DNA from: Acrocarpospora corrugata
Lineage (GTDB): Bacteria; Actinomycetota; Actinomycetes; Streptosporangiales; Streptosporangiaceae
DNA: 64,000 bases
Direction: 5' to 3'
NCBI RefSeq assembly: GCF_009687845.1
Contig: NZ_BLAD01000045.1
Location: forward strand, 124,001-188,000
Notes under the pieces: model-generated
What the model saw: the letters and a program-made list of their open reading frames with translations, nothing else
Databases searched by the model: none
What the model was told of the DNA's origin: nothing
Shown here: positions 54,915-63,368 of the stretch, one piece after another
Layout of the letters: every line of letters begins with the position of its first letter
How positions within the stretch are numbered: the stretch's first letter is position 1
Position numbers and translations under genes: made by a program

Positions 54915-56983
54915 ACCCCCACCTCTCTTACAGCGGTCAGCACGGGCAGCCGCGTCTGTACCCGCGTGCCGTTCGGCACGGCGGAGGTCACGACGCACGA
55001 CCCGCCGAGTTCGGCGGCTCGTTCACGCAACGACACCAGCCCCACACCTGCCACCACCTCCGCGGGGAGACCGATACCGTCGTCCACGACCTCCACGTTG
55101 AGGCACCCCGCTTCGACGTCGCGGGTGAGTGAAACCACGCATTCGGTGGCCTGCGCGTGACGGACCAAATTAGTGAGTGCTTCCGACGCGATCCGGTACG
55201 CGGCCACCTCCACCGCGGCCGGCAGGCCGGTCAGGTCGCCGCGCTCCTCGACCCGTACGGTCAGGCCCGGGGCCCGCAGCCGCTCCGCCTGCTGGCGGAT
55301 CGCCCCGACCAGGCCGACGTCATCGAGCGCGGGTGGCCGCAGGCCGTGCACCAGCCGCCGTACCTCGGCGAGCATCCCGGTGAGTTCCCCGCGAGCCAGG
55401 CCGAGGATCCGGTCCGCGTCCTCGCCCGAGCGGCGGGCGGTGATCCTGGCGGTGTCGATCCGGGAGGCGACCGCCGCCAGGGTCGGCCCGAGGCCGTCGT
55501 GGAGTTCGCGACGCAGGCGCCGCCGCTCGTCCTCCACGGCCGAGACGATGCGTTCCCGGCCACGCTGCAACTCCTCCGCCAGGCGTACGGCACGGGCGGC
55601 CGCGGCGGCCTGACGGATCAGATCCGCGAGCAGCCGTTCGTCACCGGAAGTGAGCCGCCGGCGGGCGACCTGGCGCGGCAGCAGCAACCGCCCGATCCTT
55701 TCCCCCCGATACGTGATGGGCAGCGCCCGCGTCTCGGCCGGACGCTCGCCGTCCTCGACGAGCAGCCGTTCGCCGCTGACCTCAGTGATCTCCACGCCCA
55801 CGTAGGGCGTCCGGAAGGCCCTGGCCACCGTCCGTGCCAGCGTGAGAAGTTGCGCCTCTGAGTCGTCGGTACGCTCCAGCCGTTCGGCGAGCCCGGACAC
55901 CACGTGGTACGGATCGTCCCGATCCCCCACGACCCAGCGCCGCACCCACCGCCACAACCGATGTCGCAACTGCGCGTACAGGATGGCGACCGCGAAGACG
56001 GCGATGACCAGGCGCTCCCCCTCGTTCAAACGCGGCCCGAACAGCTGGCCGGCGCTGCCGAGAACCAGCAGGTCGAGGACGAAGGTCAGGGCGAGCAGGA
56101 TGCCGTACACCAAGGTTCCGCCGAGCAGCCGGTCGACGTCGACGAGATCCGGTCGCACGATCCCGATCGCGACCGATCCGGCCGTGAGGATCACGGCGAC
56201 GGTCAGGCCGACGGAACCGAACCAGCTGGGCAGCAGCCGGAAGGTGAGCATGACCAGCAGGTCGACCACCGCCGCCCACAGCAGCCAGCGCATCCGCATC
56301 CGGTCGATGCCGGTCGCCGTCCGGTATCGCCGTACCACCACGACGAAAGGGGCGACGAGGCTGAGCGGGACGCACACCTGTGCCAGCAGTAGCAGAGCGG
56401 TCCAGACGCCGTCCGGCAGGGGCAGATAGAGCGGATCGAGGTTCAGCGCCTGTAACGGCGCGGGAATCGGCCCGGGTTCGGAGGTCGCCTGGGCGATGCC
56501 GGACGGCGCCGCGATCAGAGCCAGCGGGAGCAGACTCGTCAGCGCGAGGCTGACCAGCGAGACGACCCGCCACCACCCCGAGGGCAGCTTCCCGTCCGGG
56601 AACAGCAGCAGCACCAAAGGGAGCAGCAACACCAGGCCCGCGCCGAGTCGCTGGTAGATGGAGAAGGCCGCGGACCCGCCCGGGAGCGCGTGCATGGTGG
56701 CGTAGGCGAGCCATGAGGACGCCAGGCCGTCCAGCGCCCACCAGGCGCCGAAGGCGGACATCAGCAGGCCGAGGGAATGGCGCGGATACCGGCTGAGCAC
56801 CACCATTCCGGCCGTGGCCAGCGCTACGCCCGTCATCGCGTCGAACCCGCCGGGCTGCAGGCCGAGCACGGCGCGGTGGGCCTGCGGCACCTGCATGTCG
56901 AGCAGCACCGCCGCGGGCATGGCGGTCGCGGCGATCGCGAAGAGCACAGGCCCGATACGCAAGCGAACCGTCAAATTCCGCAC
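54911..56983 (-). CDS. Membrane sensor histidine kinase, NarL-type partner
   Basis: 690 residues. About nine or ten hydrophobic segments in residues 10-340, then a GAF-like region (GLAERLERTDDSEAQLLTLARTVARAF to RRRLTSGDERLLADLIRQ), the HisKA_3 dimerisation box with the phospho-His in DEERRRLRRELHDGLGPTLAAVASRIDTA, and a HATPase domain (ASEALTNLVRHAQATECVV, VEVVDDGIGLPAEVVAGVGLVSLRERAAELGG). This multi-helix sensor architecture is common in actinobacteria; signal unknown. The promoter lies in 56984-57140. Confidence 0.95.
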   Translation of the reverse strand: MRNLTVRLRIGPVLFAIAATAMPAAVLLDMQVPQAHRAVLGLQPGGFDAMTGVALATAGMVVLSRYPRHSLGLLMSAFGAWWALDGLASSWLAYATMHALPGGSAAFSIYQRLGAGLVLLLPLVLLLFPDGKLPSGWWRVVSLVSLALTSLLPLALIAAPSGIAQATSEPGPIPAPLQALNLDPLYLPLPDGVWTALLLLAQVCVPLSLVAPFVVVVRRYRTATGIDRMRMRWLLWAAVVDLLVMLTFRLLPSWFGSVGLTVAVILTAGSVAIGIVRPDLVDVDRLLGGTLVYGILLALTFVLDLLVLGSAGQLFGPRLNEGERLVIAVFAVAILYAQLRHRLWRWVRRWVVGDRDDPYHVVSGLAERLERTDDSEAQLLTLARTVARAFRTPYVGVEITEVSGERLLVEDGERPAETRALPITYRGERIGRLLLPRQVARRRLTSGDERLLADLIRQAAAAARAVRLAEELQRGRERIVSAVEDERRRLRRELHDGLGPTLAAVASRIDTARITARRSGEDADRILGLARGELTGMLAEVRRLVHGLRPPALDDVGLVGAIRQQAERLRAPGLTVRVEERGDLTGLPAAVEVAAYRIASEALTNLVRHAQATECVVSLTRDVEAGCLNVEVVDDGIGLPAEVVAGVGLVSLRERAAELGGSCVVTSAVPNGTRVQTRLPVLTAVREVGV

Positions 56984-57160
56984 CAGGAAAGTGTGCCTCA
57001 GCAGGCAGGGGATGTCCCTAGGACTCGTGTCCCATTTGTCCTAGGACGCCAGGGGGGCCAGGAAATGGGACACGACGCCCTGACTGCCTGGGCCGGTGGT
57101 TGACCAGGATCGTCCTCGTTGCCGCGGTGACCCTCACCGCCCATGGAGCAAAGGAAGACG

Positions 57161-57772
57161 ATGACCTCATCCACTCTCGCCCAGCGGGACACCCACGCCG
57201 TCAGCGACGCGACGGTGCGCAGGCTGGCATTAGGGCTTTCCACCGGGGCGCTGACCTGGTCGGCGGTCAGCTTCATCTACGGGTTCCAGCCCGCTACCGA
57301 AATGGGCATCAAGCTCACCGACCTGGGTGGCCTGGCGTTCCAGTTCGGCGCCCTGTCCCTCCTCGCGCTCATGGCCCGTACCGGTGCGACCGGCGTGACC
57401 CGCACGGCGCGCGCCATGTTGACGGTCGAGCGGGTGCTGCTCGCGCTGGCCATGGCGTGGAGTGTGATCCACGCGTTCTTCCCGTCCGAGCGTGACGCCG
57501 CCTGGCTGGGCATCCTCGACGCGTTCTGGCCGATCTCGATGCTGGGCATGTTCGTGATCGGAATCAAGGTCGTGCTCAGCGCCCGGTGGCGCGGGCTGGC
57601 ACGGGTGTGGCCGCTCGTGGCCGAGAGCTGGGTCGTCGTGACCATCCCTTCTATCGCGATCTTCGGCACCTCGGCCGGGCACGTCGTCGGGGCCGCCCAC
57701 CTGCTCGTGGGGTACGCCACACTCGGACTCATCATCGCGTTCCGTCCCGAGACAGTGCGCGGCGAAAGCTGA
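57161..57772 (+). CDS. Six-helix membrane protein of unknown function
   Basis: 203 residues from ATG 57161 (AAGGAAG upstream), divergent from the histidine kinase. Six hydrophobic segments are visible, e.g. STGALTWSAVSFIYGFQ, FGALSLLALMART, AMAWSVIHAFFPS, WPISMLGMFVIGIKVVLSA and LVGYATLGLIIAF. No catalytic or transport motif. Its position beside the two-component system suggests it may be a target or an input component. Confidence 0.75.
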   Translation: MTSSTLAQRDTHAVSDATVRRLALGLSTGALTWSAVSFIYGFQPATEMGIKLTDLGGLAFQFGALSLLALMARTGATGVTRTARAMLTVERVLLALAMAWSVIHAFFPSERDAAWLGILDAFWPISMLGMFVIGIKVVLSARWRGLARVWPLVAESWVVVTIPSIAIFGTSAGHVVGAAHLLVGYATLGLIIAFRPETVRGES

Positions 57773-57802
57773 GAGCGGTGTACGCCCACGCGGGCAGATG
57801 GA

Positions 57803-58135
57803 CTAGCGGACCGCTCGGCAGATGATGCCGTCGGAGGGGCCGCGGAGGGCGGCCATGATGACGTCGGAGGTGAGGTGCTTGCAGGTCAGGTAGGGGTCTC
57901 CGGTGCCCCGGAAGATCAGTCCGGTGGAGCCCGACGGAGTGTAGCACTTGAGACCGGAGGCTTCGTAGAAGCCGATCCAGGCGGCGGGGTGGACCTTGGC
58001 GGCGCAGTACTCGCCGATCGACAGCGGACCGAACGGGATGTCGACGATGGTGGCCTGGGCCGGAGCGGCGGTGGAGAGGAAGCCGGCCGAGGCGAGGGCG
58101 GCGGTGGCGATGAAGGTGAACACACGGCGGAGCAT
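57803..58135 (-). CDS. Small secreted protein with four cysteines
   Basis: 110 residues with a clear signal peptide (RRVFTFIATAALASAGFLSTAAPAQA) and a mature domain of about 80 residues containing four Cys (EYCAAK, LKCYTPS, LTCKHL, IICRAV), suitable for two disulfides. No known family. It resembles the many small exported proteins of filamentous actinomycetes. Convergent with the preceding membrane-protein gene. Confidence 0.72.
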   Translation of the reverse strand: MLRRVFTFIATAALASAGFLSTAAPAQATIVDIPFGPLSIGEYCAAKVHPAAWIGFYEASGLKCYTPSGSTGLIFRGTGDPYLTCKHLTSDVIMAALRGPSDGIICRAVR

Positions 58136-58537
58136 GGGAACCTCCCGGGTTCTACGTCGTCACCGGGATTATTTATTAGGAAACTTTCCTGTGCAAGAGC
58201 GCTTTGTAGTGCGGAAACGACTCTCGATACACCATGCCGTCCCGGTCCTGGACGTCGCGCACCCGCCCTGCGATCTCCTCGACCGGCAGATACCCCGCGT
58301 CGCAGGACGCGAGCCCGCCACACCTCCCTGGCGCAAGAGGCGATCACGCCGAGCGCCTCAAACGTCTATTTCCGGCGAATCCCTCGGCTGGACCTCTATC
58401 CCTACGCCCGATTTAGTCGTGTTTGTGTTTTATGGGCTATTAACAAGCCACTACGAAGTGGAATGGATTGTTTGGAGGTAAGGGTTCATTCTCTCTACTT
58501 AGCCCGGGAGCTACCCGGTTTGAGCAGGGGACCCTCT

Positions 58538-59602
58538 TTGAAGCGTGCAATCTTCGCCCATGGGCTTGGTTTGGGCCTGTTGGCCTCGACCCTGGCCGCA
58601 ACGCCCGCCAACGCCGACAACCCGCCCATGACGTTCGATCTTGCCGCCACCACGACGCGAGCCCAGCAGATCGCGGGCTACTGGCTCGGCAACGCGAAGG
58701 CCAACCTGCTGGCGGCCACGCCGTACGAGCACCAGGTCGTGGTGAATGCGTCGGACACCAACATCACCCCCACGCCGATGGGCGAACCTGGCGTTTACGC
58801 GCCGATGGACGGCAAGGGGGGGCCGGGAGCCGAAGAGGATCCCAAGCACATCAACCTGCCCAAAACCGTGGGTAAGGTCTTCTTCGTCGGCGACGACGGG
58901 CAGCCGCACTGGTGCTCCGGCACCTCCATGTCGACGGACAACCGCAATGTCGTGGCCACCACGGGCCACTGCGTGCTCGACGTGCCTGGCAGTGCCGTGA
59001 CGCTGAACAACTGGATCTTCGTTCCGGGCTACTACAAAGGCAAGATCCCGTGGGGGATCTATGTCGGCAGGGCCGGCTACCTCCCCTCCGCCTTCGCGGC
59101 GGACCTGGACTACGACTACGACTACGCCTTCGCCACCGTCTGGTCCGGGGTGACCATCACCGCGGAGAACAAACTGGTCACCACGAGCAGGCTCGGCGAC
59201 AGCGTCGGCGGGCAGGGACTCGCGTGGAACCAGAAGCTCAAGAAGGTGGTCGACGTCTTCGGCTACCCCGCGGGGGGCCACCCCGACGGCACGCCCGCGT
59301 ACTCCGGCGTGAGCATGCAACACGCCCAGGGCACCAACTTCCGCGTCATGACCGGCCTCAACACCGACCAGACCATCGCGATCGCATCCGGCTTCACCGG
59401 CAAGGGCGCGCTCGGGTCCTCCTGGCTCATGGGGTACAAGTCGGAGCGCCGTCTGGGCTACCTGAACGGGATCAGCCTCAGCGCCTCCGACATGGACTGG
59501 AACGGCAAGTTCGACGCCGCCGTCTCGCCGTACTTCGACGGCACGACGGTCGGCACCTTCTGGAAGGCCAGAAGCGCCGACCCGACCGGCCCGATCCTGT
59601 GA
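58538..59602 (+). CDS. Secreted trypsin-like protein, catalytic serine apparently lost
   Basis: 354 residues from TTG 58538, chosen because AGGGGA lies seven bases upstream and a signal peptide (KRAIFAHGLGLGLLASTLAATPANA) starts there. S1-like fold with the catalytic His in VVATTGHCVLD and Asp in DLDYDYDYAFATVW. The usual G-(D/S)-S-G-G-P-W nucleophile motif appears as GALGSSWL, with Leu at the Ser position when the Trp is aligned. It is therefore either a pseudoprotease or has moved its nucleophile. A propeptide-like segment precedes the domain. Confidence 0.85.
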   Translation: MKRAIFAHGLGLGLLASTLAATPANADNPPMTFDLAATTTRAQQIAGYWLGNAKANLLAATPYEHQVVVNASDTNITPTPMGEPGVYAPMDGKGGPGAEEDPKHINLPKTVGKVFFVGDDGQPHWCSGTSMSTDNRNVVATTGHCVLDVPGSAVTLNNWIFVPGYYKGKIPWGIYVGRAGYLPSAFAADLDYDYDYAFATVWSGVTITAENKLVTTSRLGDSVGGQGLAWNQKLKKVVDVFGYPAGGHPDGTPAYSGVSMQHAQGTNFRVMTGLNTDQTIAIASGFTGKGALGSSWLMGYKSERRLGYLNGISLSASDMDWNGKFDAAVSPYFDGTTVGTFWKARSADPTGPIL

Positions 59603-59634
59603 ACGGAGGGCTCGGCCACGGCCGAGCCCTCCGT
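59603..59634. terminator. Bidirectional terminator hairpin
   Basis: ACGGAGGGCTCGGCC, two bases, GGCCGAGCCCTCCGT: 15-bp perfect arms that fill exactly the gap between two convergent genes. Confidence 0.88.
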
Positions 59635-60480
59635 CTACTCAGTTGCGCAGGTCGCGTACGTGATGACGCTCCAGTCTCTGCCGGTGACGCTCAGTTCGTT
59701 CGCGTAGGCCATGGCTGTTTCGTTGGCGGGGATGAAGTTGGTGAGGACGGTCTCACCGGCGGCGCCAGGGATGGAGAATCCCGCGCTCAGCGCCTGCTTC
59801 CCAGAAGGACAGAAGGCGACGGAGCCCTTGTCCTCCGAGGACTCTTCGCTCTCCTCGGACACGACCTGCAGGCCCGCCGGGGCGTCCTCGGCGCAGATCG
59901 CGAACACCCGGAGATAGTAGTCGGCGGCGTAGCCCCGGTGGTTCTCCTTCGTGTCGACCGAGACGCCGGTCAGCGTCGGGACGAGTTCGGTGACGCTCAC
60001 GTTGCCCCGCGCGCCCTCCAGCTGGTAGCCAGAGCCGAGCAGCCAGTCGCCCGGGTGGCAGGAGAGCGCCAGGAACTTGGGATTGGGGTGTGACGTGGTG
60101 GACTGGGAGCGGGTGTAGGTGGTCCCGTGCGGGCTGGCGCAGACGGCCCACACGCGGATCGTCCATGGAGCCTCCGTGCCGTCCGGGGTCTCGACGCCGT
60201 ACGCGCTGACCGTGTCGACGGTCGGGATCACCTGGTCGATGATGACGGAACCGCCCACTCCGCCGCTGATGTCGGCCCCGGTGCCGATCACGCGCTTGCC
60301 TGACGGGCAGGCGACTTCGACGCCCTTGTCGCGGGAGTCGTTCTCACTGCTGTCGGCGACGATCACCCGTCCGGGGACGTCGGCCGACGAAGGGCCGGCC
60401 GTCACCGTCACGAAGCCGGTGACGAGCGCGATCATGAGTGAGGCGGTTGCGGACCGGATGAGCCTGGTCGAGGTGTTCAA
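59635..60480 (-). CDS. Secreted protein with three similar repeats
   Basis: 281 residues from TTG 60480, supported by AGGGGAAG upstream and a signal peptide (RLIRSATASLMIALVTGFVTVTAGPSSA). The mature protein contains three related modules of about 80 residues, each opening with a Cys and GK/GD turn and a gly-rich strand: CPSGKRVIGTGADISGG, CHPGDWLLGSGYQLEGA and CPSGKQALSAGFSIPGA, each followed by a VIPT/LVPT/FIPA segment and a Cys later (VCAS, ICAED, TCATE). I do not recognise the family. The convergent neighbour is the trypsin-like protein. Confidence 0.78.
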   Translation of the reverse strand: MNTSTRLIRSATASLMIALVTGFVTVTAGPSSADVPGRVIVADSSENDSRDKGVEVACPSGKRVIGTGADISGGVGGSVIIDQVIPTVDTVSAYGVETPDGTEAPWTIRVWAVCASPHGTTYTRSQSTTSHPNPKFLALSCHPGDWLLGSGYQLEGARGNVSVTELVPTLTGVSVDTKENHRGYAADYYLRVFAICAEDAPAGLQVVSEESEESSEDKGSVAFCPSGKQALSAGFSIPGAAGETVLTNFIPANETAMAYANELSVTGRDWSVITYATCATE

Positions 60481-60653
60481 CGTTGAACTTCCCCTTAGCA
60501 GGGAGTCGGTACGGCTCCCCGATCGCCGAAGAGGGAGCCCCTTCCTGCGCACTGTCGTCCCTGACGACCCCCCGGCGCCGCGCCGATTTACCTGCTGGAT
60601 ATTGGTCCTACGGCATGTAACGATCACGCTGGACCTGATAGCGGGCCAACAGG

Positions 60654-62036
60654 TCACCAGGCCTGAACCCAGGGTTCCTGCCGGCCGGGAACGACCTGGG
60701 TCTCGCCCGATTCGAGGTCGAGGCGCAGCAGCTGGGCGGCGGCGCCGCCACACGGCGGCAGTCCGGCCAGGGGTGATCTGTCCATCTCCTCGGCCTCCCG
60801 GTCGACGCCGACCAGCAGGTGGCGGCCGGTCGGGGCGAGCGCCAGCGACTCGATGTGACCGCAGTCCAGCGTGAGGACCTTCCTGACCAACCGCGTCCCC
60901 TCGTGCAGGACGAGTGTGCGGGCCGGCCAGCCGAGCACGCGGAGTTGCCGCCCACCGGGAAGGACCAGAAGCGGGCGGGTGAACTCGTGCTCGACGGGGG
61001 CGGCGACATCCCGGATCACACCCGTACCGACGTCGAGAGTGGCGAGGGTGCTGGCCGGAACGCTGTGCGAGGGGAGCGCGAGGGTCCCAGCGTTGAGCCA
61101 TTGCAGGCCGTACCCGCTGAAAGGCCATTCGCGCTCCAGGGTGCCCACGAAACTGGCCGTGTCCGTCATCCGCGCGTAGGCGACGCGCCCCTCGGCTGAG
61201 ACGGCCAGGCCGTTGGCCATGCCCTCAAGCGTAGGGGTGAGCCGCTCACCGACCGTGATCCGGCCGTCGGCGCCCATGGTCATCCGGTAGAGGCGGAAGT
61301 AACGGCCCAACGGGCTGCTGAACGCCGCCACGTAGTGGCCGGGCTCGGCGTCACGGACGATGACACTCGCCTGGGCGTAGGTGCGTGTCGCCCGGGGCAG
61401 CCGGCTCACCGGCTCCCCGGACTCCAGATCGAGCACGTACGGAATGCCGCCCCCCGCCACCACGTAACGCGGAGTGCCGTCGGCATTGACGGGCAGGCCG
61501 CTCAGCACGCCGGGCAGCAGCGCGACCAGCCCGACGACTACCACCGCGATCCCGGCGTTCCGCAGGTCTGTCAAGCGCGGCCGGATCCCCGCTCTGGCGA
61601 TCCCAGCCAGCAGGACCATGGTGGCGGGAGAGACCAGCCACGCCAGGACCAGGCGCGGCACCGCGAACGACGGCGGCGACAGCTGGGCTTCCAGGCACTC
61701 CCGCCACCAGAAGGGCGGCTCGGGCGACAGCAGGTTCCCGGCCTCGGCCAGCGCGGCGGGAAGCACGGCGACCGCCAGCCCCAGCGCGGCAGGACCGATT
61801 CGCACCCGCGACCGGACCGCCCAGAGCGCGACCAGCGCCAGCAGTATGGGCTGGAGCAGAGCCAGCCGCTCCCCGAGGAATTCCGCCGCCTCGGCCAGCA
61901 GGCTGGGCCGCGCCATATCGAACGGCACGCCACCGCTACAGACGACCGTCCTCACTTCGGCGAACATGGGCTCGACCAGCAGTTCCCACACCGACAGCCC
62001 CACCGCTGCCGACCAGAACACCTTCACTATGCGCAT
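60654..62036 (-). CDS. Membrane protein with C-terminal beta-propeller-like domain
   Basis: 460 residues from ATG 62036 (GGAAAG upstream). The first 200 residues have about six hydrophobic helices (ILLALVALWAVRSRV, LGLAVAVLPAALAEAG, LAWLVSPATMVLLAGI, NAGIAVVVVGLVALLPG). The rest resembles the WD40-like actinobacterial propellers: repeats such as GRYFRLYRMTMGADGRITVGE, MANGLAVSAEGRVAYARMTD and IESLALAPTGRHLLVGVDREAEE end at LRLDLESGETQVV. No enzymatic signature. Probably a membrane-tethered ligand or protein sensor of unknown role. Confidence 0.8.
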   Translation of the reverse strand: MRIVKVFWSAAVGLSVWELLVEPMFAEVRTVVCSGGVPFDMARPSLLAEAAEFLGERLALLQPILLALVALWAVRSRVRIGPAALGLAVAVLPAALAEAGNLLSPEPPFWWRECLEAQLSPPSFAVPRLVLAWLVSPATMVLLAGIARAGIRPRLTDLRNAGIAVVVVGLVALLPGVLSGLPVNADGTPRYVVAGGGIPYVLDLESGEPVSRLPRATRTYAQASVIVRDAEPGHYVAAFSSPLGRYFRLYRMTMGADGRITVGERLTPTLEGMANGLAVSAEGRVAYARMTDTASFVGTLEREWPFSGYGLQWLNAGTLALPSHSVPASTLATLDVGTGVIRDVAAPVEHEFTRPLLVLPGGRQLRVLGWPARTLVLHEGTRLVRKVLTLDCGHIESLALAPTGRHLLVGVDREAEEMDRSPLAGLPPCGGAAAQLLRLDLESGETQVVPGRQEPWVQAW

Positions 62037-62133
62037 TGGGAACTTTCCGGGCGATTTACAGGAGGCGGGAAAGCCTAGCGCCCGCCGTACCGCAAAGATC
62101 AACCTCGAAGACCCAGGGCACGGGCGTGTAGAC

Positions 62134-63315
62134 CTAGTCGCTGCTGATCCGCAGCGGCAGAGTTCCCCAATGCAGGCGGAAGCCGTCCAGTTCGGCAGGG
62201 TCCACCGCGAGCCGCAGCTGGTGAAGCTCGCGGGCGATGCGCTCGAACATGATGCGAGCCTCAAGACGGGCCAAGGACGCGCCCAGGCAGAAGTGGATTC
62301 CGTGGCCGAAGGCGATGTGCCGAGGGACGTCTGAGCGGTGGATGTCGAACATGTCCGGATCGGAGAAGACCTCGGGGTCCCGGTTCGCGCCCCACAGGGA
62401 CAGGCCGACGCGCTCGAACGCCGGGATCGTGCCCCCGGCGATGTCGATCTCGCGGAAGGTGAAGCGAGGCGGGACGATCTCGACCGGCCCGCGGAACCGC
62501 ATCGTCTCCTCGACGACCGCGTCCGCCAATGACGGGTCGGCGAGCAGGTCCTGCCACTGCTCAGGATGGGTGAGCAGAAGCCGGATGCCGTTGACGAGGA
62601 CGTCGACCGTGGTCTCCTGGCCGGCGATGAGCAGGAGCTGGATCATCGCGACGAGCTCGTCCCGGTCGAGGGCGTCACCTTGGGCCTCCAAGGCGACGAG
62701 CTCGGAGAGCATGTCGTCCTGCGGGACCGCTCTCCGGCGCTCGGCCAGCTTGTCGATGTAGGCGGCGAAAGCCATCGTGGCCGCGGCATCCTGGTCGGCC
62801 GCGGACACGATGGTCGCCGACCAGGCGCGAAACTGCGCCCGGTCGTCCTCGGGGATCCCCACTAGCTGGGCGATCACGTTGACCGGCAAGGGATCGGCCA
62901 GCTCGGCCACTCCGTCGAAGGTGCCCAGCCGGAGCGCACGGGCGACCAGCTGGTCCGCGACGTCAGCGATCCAAGGCTCCAGCCGCGCGACCGTCCGTGC
63001 CGTGAAGGCCTTACTGACGAGCCCGCGCAGCCGGGTGTGGTCGGGTGGATCCAATTCGATGAGCTGGCGCGCCGCGATCCGCTGGTGTGCCTCCGGCAGG
63101 TTCTGGGCCTGATGCCTGCGCACTTCGTGCCCGATCGCCGGGTGCTGCAGGCCGTCCAGGACGTCGGCATGGCGTGCCACGATCCAGAGCCGGTTACCGG
63201 CCGGATCGACCTGGGGGACGGGCCGGCCGGCGGCCCGCACGCGCGCGTAGAACGCGTGCGGGTCGTGGCGGGTGTCAGGCTCCCACAGCTCCGACGGCCT
63301 GAACTCAACAGTCAC
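62134..63315 (-). CDS. Cytochrome P450
   Basis: 393 residues, soluble actinobacterial P450 (about CYP105/107 size). I-helix oxygen-activation motif IAGQETTVDVLVNG, K-helix E-x-x-R in EETMRFRGPVEIVPPRFT, and heme-binding loop FGHGIHFCLGASLARLEARI with the axial Cys. Early sequence WIVARHADVLDGLQHPAIG and LRGLVSKAFTARTV match the family. It hydroxylates or otherwise oxidises a small molecule and needs ferredoxin and a reductase, none of which are encoded nearby. No biosynthetic cluster is recognisable around it. Confidence 0.94.
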   Translation of the reverse strand: MTVEFRPSELWEPDTRHDPHAFYARVRAAGRPVPQVDPAGNRLWIVARHADVLDGLQHPAIGHEVRRHQAQNLPEAHQRIAARQLIELDPPDHTRLRGLVSKAFTARTVARLEPWIADVADQLVARALRLGTFDGVAELADPLPVNVIAQLVGIPEDDRAQFRAWSATIVSAADQDAAATMAFAAYIDKLAERRRAVPQDDMLSELVALEAQGDALDRDELVAMIQLLLIAGQETTVDVLVNGIRLLLTHPEQWQDLLADPSLADAVVEETMRFRGPVEIVPPRFTFREIDIAGGTIPAFERVGLSLWGANRDPEVFSDPDMFDIHRSDVPRHIAFGHGIHFCLGASLARLEARIMFERIARELHQLRLAVDPAELDGFRLHWGTLPLRISSD

Positions 63316-63368
63316 GTGCCACCTTCGATGAGGTCATGGTCGTGGATCCTGAAAGCCTGCCGGCCGAA

